This document shows positions 63,235 to 64,000 of a stretch of 64,000 bases of DNA, in pieces; within the stretch, counting starts at the first letter, position 1, and each line of letters starts with the position of its first letter. A program made the translations under genes and the position numbers. The notes below the pieces were generated by a model. The model saw only the letters and a list, made by a program, of their open reading frames with translations, had not been told where the DNA came from and made no database searches. Source of the DNA: Bacteroides sp. (lineage in GTDB: Bacteria; Bacteroidota; Bacteroidia; Bacteroidales; Muribaculaceae); NCBI GenBank assembly GCA_014802435.1, contig JAAVCG010000005.1, positions 1 to 64,000 on the forward strand. The letters run 5' to 3'.

Positions 63235-63414
63235 AAATAGTGGTAAATATTTTTTCTTCAAAATGGCCCCTAACTTATTGATTCACAATATGGACGAAAA
63301 TTAAATTTTCTTCAGGCTGTTTTTATGCGTTATTTTAGAGCAATTCTAAGGCATATTTGAAGCCCTATTGCTACAGGATGGTTGCCGGCGAGAAATGCCC
63401 CCCGTTAGACTAAA

Positions 63415-63441
63415 TTGGTGATAATGATGGAAATTTTGCAT
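63415..63441 (-). pseudogene. stub of a C39 ABC exporter start after OMP4
   Basis: Directly after the OMP4 stop, in the same TAATG overlap as at OMP1-exporter, the reading frame is MQNFHHYHQ, close to MRKFPHYHQ of the intact exporter. After this the similarity ends and a stop follows within about 25 codons. I read it as the scar of a deleted exporter gene. The match is short. The rest of the gap to 63234 shows nothing else that I recognise. Confidence 0.5.
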
Positions 63442-64000
63442 TATTTTCGTCTGGGTTTTATGTCAAGGCGGTAGGTGAGGGAGAGCAGGGCGTAGGAGGG
63501 CTGGGAGTTATAGCGGGTTTCGGTTCGCCCCTGAGCGTTGACCACCTGGCGAATGGTCGGAAGTTGGTGGAGCAGGTCAAAGCCGATGGCTTTGACGGTC
63601 CATTGCTTGGCGGAACCGAAAGTCTTGCTCAGTTGGAGGTTCCATACCCAGTCGGTCGTGTTCATTGTTGGCTCTTCGTAGCCACGGCGACAATATACCA
63701 TCAGTTCGGTTTGTATGTCGACACCCCAAAGCAATGGCGTCGAGGCTAATATTCCATAGTTTACGTGCATAAAATAAAATGGCGCAAAAACCCGGTCAAG
63801 ACTTACAAGTCTATTCCAGTTAAAGTCGACTTTGCCGGAGATGGTTGCGTTCCCCGGCGTCCATTTAAGTTCAAAGTTGTTATTAATTTGCCAGTGATTT
63901 ACTTTCAGAACATTAGGCACGTCCGAATCAGTTGAGTAGTCCGCAGAACGCAATAACTCGCCTTTAAGAGAGTTTGAAAGGTAGACCCGTTCGCTTTTAT
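63441..64000 (-). CDS. outer membrane beta-barrel protein OMP4, C-terminal part (runs off the window)
   Basis: The open frame continues to the window edge (YLSNSLKGELLRSADYS, matching YFSNSIIPTLMRSVDYS of OMP2), so the ORF-track start at 63953, a TTG, is not the real start. About 186 barrel residues are visible, ending SYALLSLTYRLDIKPRRK. It is very similar to the ends of OMP2 and OMP3, for example FDLLHQLPTIRQVVNAQGRT. The N-terminal part and its peptide partner must lie beyond 64000. Confidence 0.88.
   Translation of the reverse strand, partial: KSERVYLSNSLKGELLRSADYSTDSDVPNVLKVNHWQINNNFELKWTPGNATISGKVDFNWNRLVSLDRVFAPFYFMHVNYGILASTPLLWGVDIQTELMVYCRRGYEEPTMNTTDWVWNLQLSKTFGSAKQWTVKAIGFDLLHQLPTIRQVVNAQGRTETRYNSQPSYALLSLTYRLDIKPRRK

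Noticed and set aside
46749-64000. Genomic island or integrated element
   Set aside because: No integrase, transposase, tRNA target or direct-repeat ends were found within the window; the right border is out of view, so this is not excluded, only unsupported.

Overview
The window reads as a chromosome segment of a Bacteroidales bacterium, probably from the Muribaculaceae or a neighbouring family. The evidence is a fused lpxC-fabZ gene, a bat (moxR, DUF58, batA to batE) operon, Por-secretion-like C-terminal tails on secreted proteins, outer membrane beta-barrel proteins of the PF14905 type, and promoters of the Bacteroidetes form TTG-N18-21-TAnnTTTG. No transposase, integrase, rRNA or CRISPR array was seen. 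Family assignments come from motif recognition, because no database search was possible.

Bases 1-13,850 hold mostly minus-strand housekeeping and secreted-protein genes: mnmE, a membrane-anchored DNA/RNA endonuclease, a DUF4091 protein, mrp, trmB, a BspA-like leucine-rich repeat protein, an XRE-S24 regulator, a secreted endonuclease I, pncB (plus strand), a PH-like membrane protein, a META lipoprotein, a Crp/Fnr regulator, cinA and a tRNA with anticodon CAT. Bases 13,950-28,130 run on the plus strand: gyrA, a TPR protein, clpP-clpX, recQ, ftsE, lysC-lysA, a YeiH-type membrane protein and comEC. A minus-strand lipid A block (lpxD, lpxC-fabZ, lpxA) and a cupin follow.

Bases 31,980-42,280 are plus-strand: engB, an HU protein, an HU-LysM membrane protein, then the full bat aerotolerance-type operon, in which BatB and BatC are one polypeptide. 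After a strong terminator come a small helix-turn-helix protein and a DUF2007-UspA protein. A convergent RavA-ViaA-like pair gives the window a second MoxR-VWA system.

Bases 46,749-64,000 (minus strand, running off the right edge) are the most interesting part. They look like a secreted peptide locus that has grown by tandem duplication and decay. In transcription order it contains a partial outer membrane barrel gene (OMP4), a stub of a C39 transporter start, a deleted pseudogene of a VKOR-thioredoxin protein, OMP3 (translated from what looks like the start of a lost peptide gene), an intact C39-like/VKOR/thioredoxin fusion, peptide precursor 2, OMP2, a protein with two GT25-like glycosyltransferase domains fused to a methyltransferase, peptide precursor 1, OMP1, a C39-peptidase ABC exporter and a minimal HlyD protein. 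The two precursors share an almost identical 27-residue double-glycine-type leader and very different cores that keep the same six-cysteine pattern and the ending CxxYSxSFS. The proposed working is: leader removal and export by the C39 transporter, disulfide formation by the VKOR fusion, possible glycosylation or methylation by the GT-GT-MT protein, and a dedicated barrel for each peptide as an exit, uptake or immunity partner. These roles are inferred from family and context.
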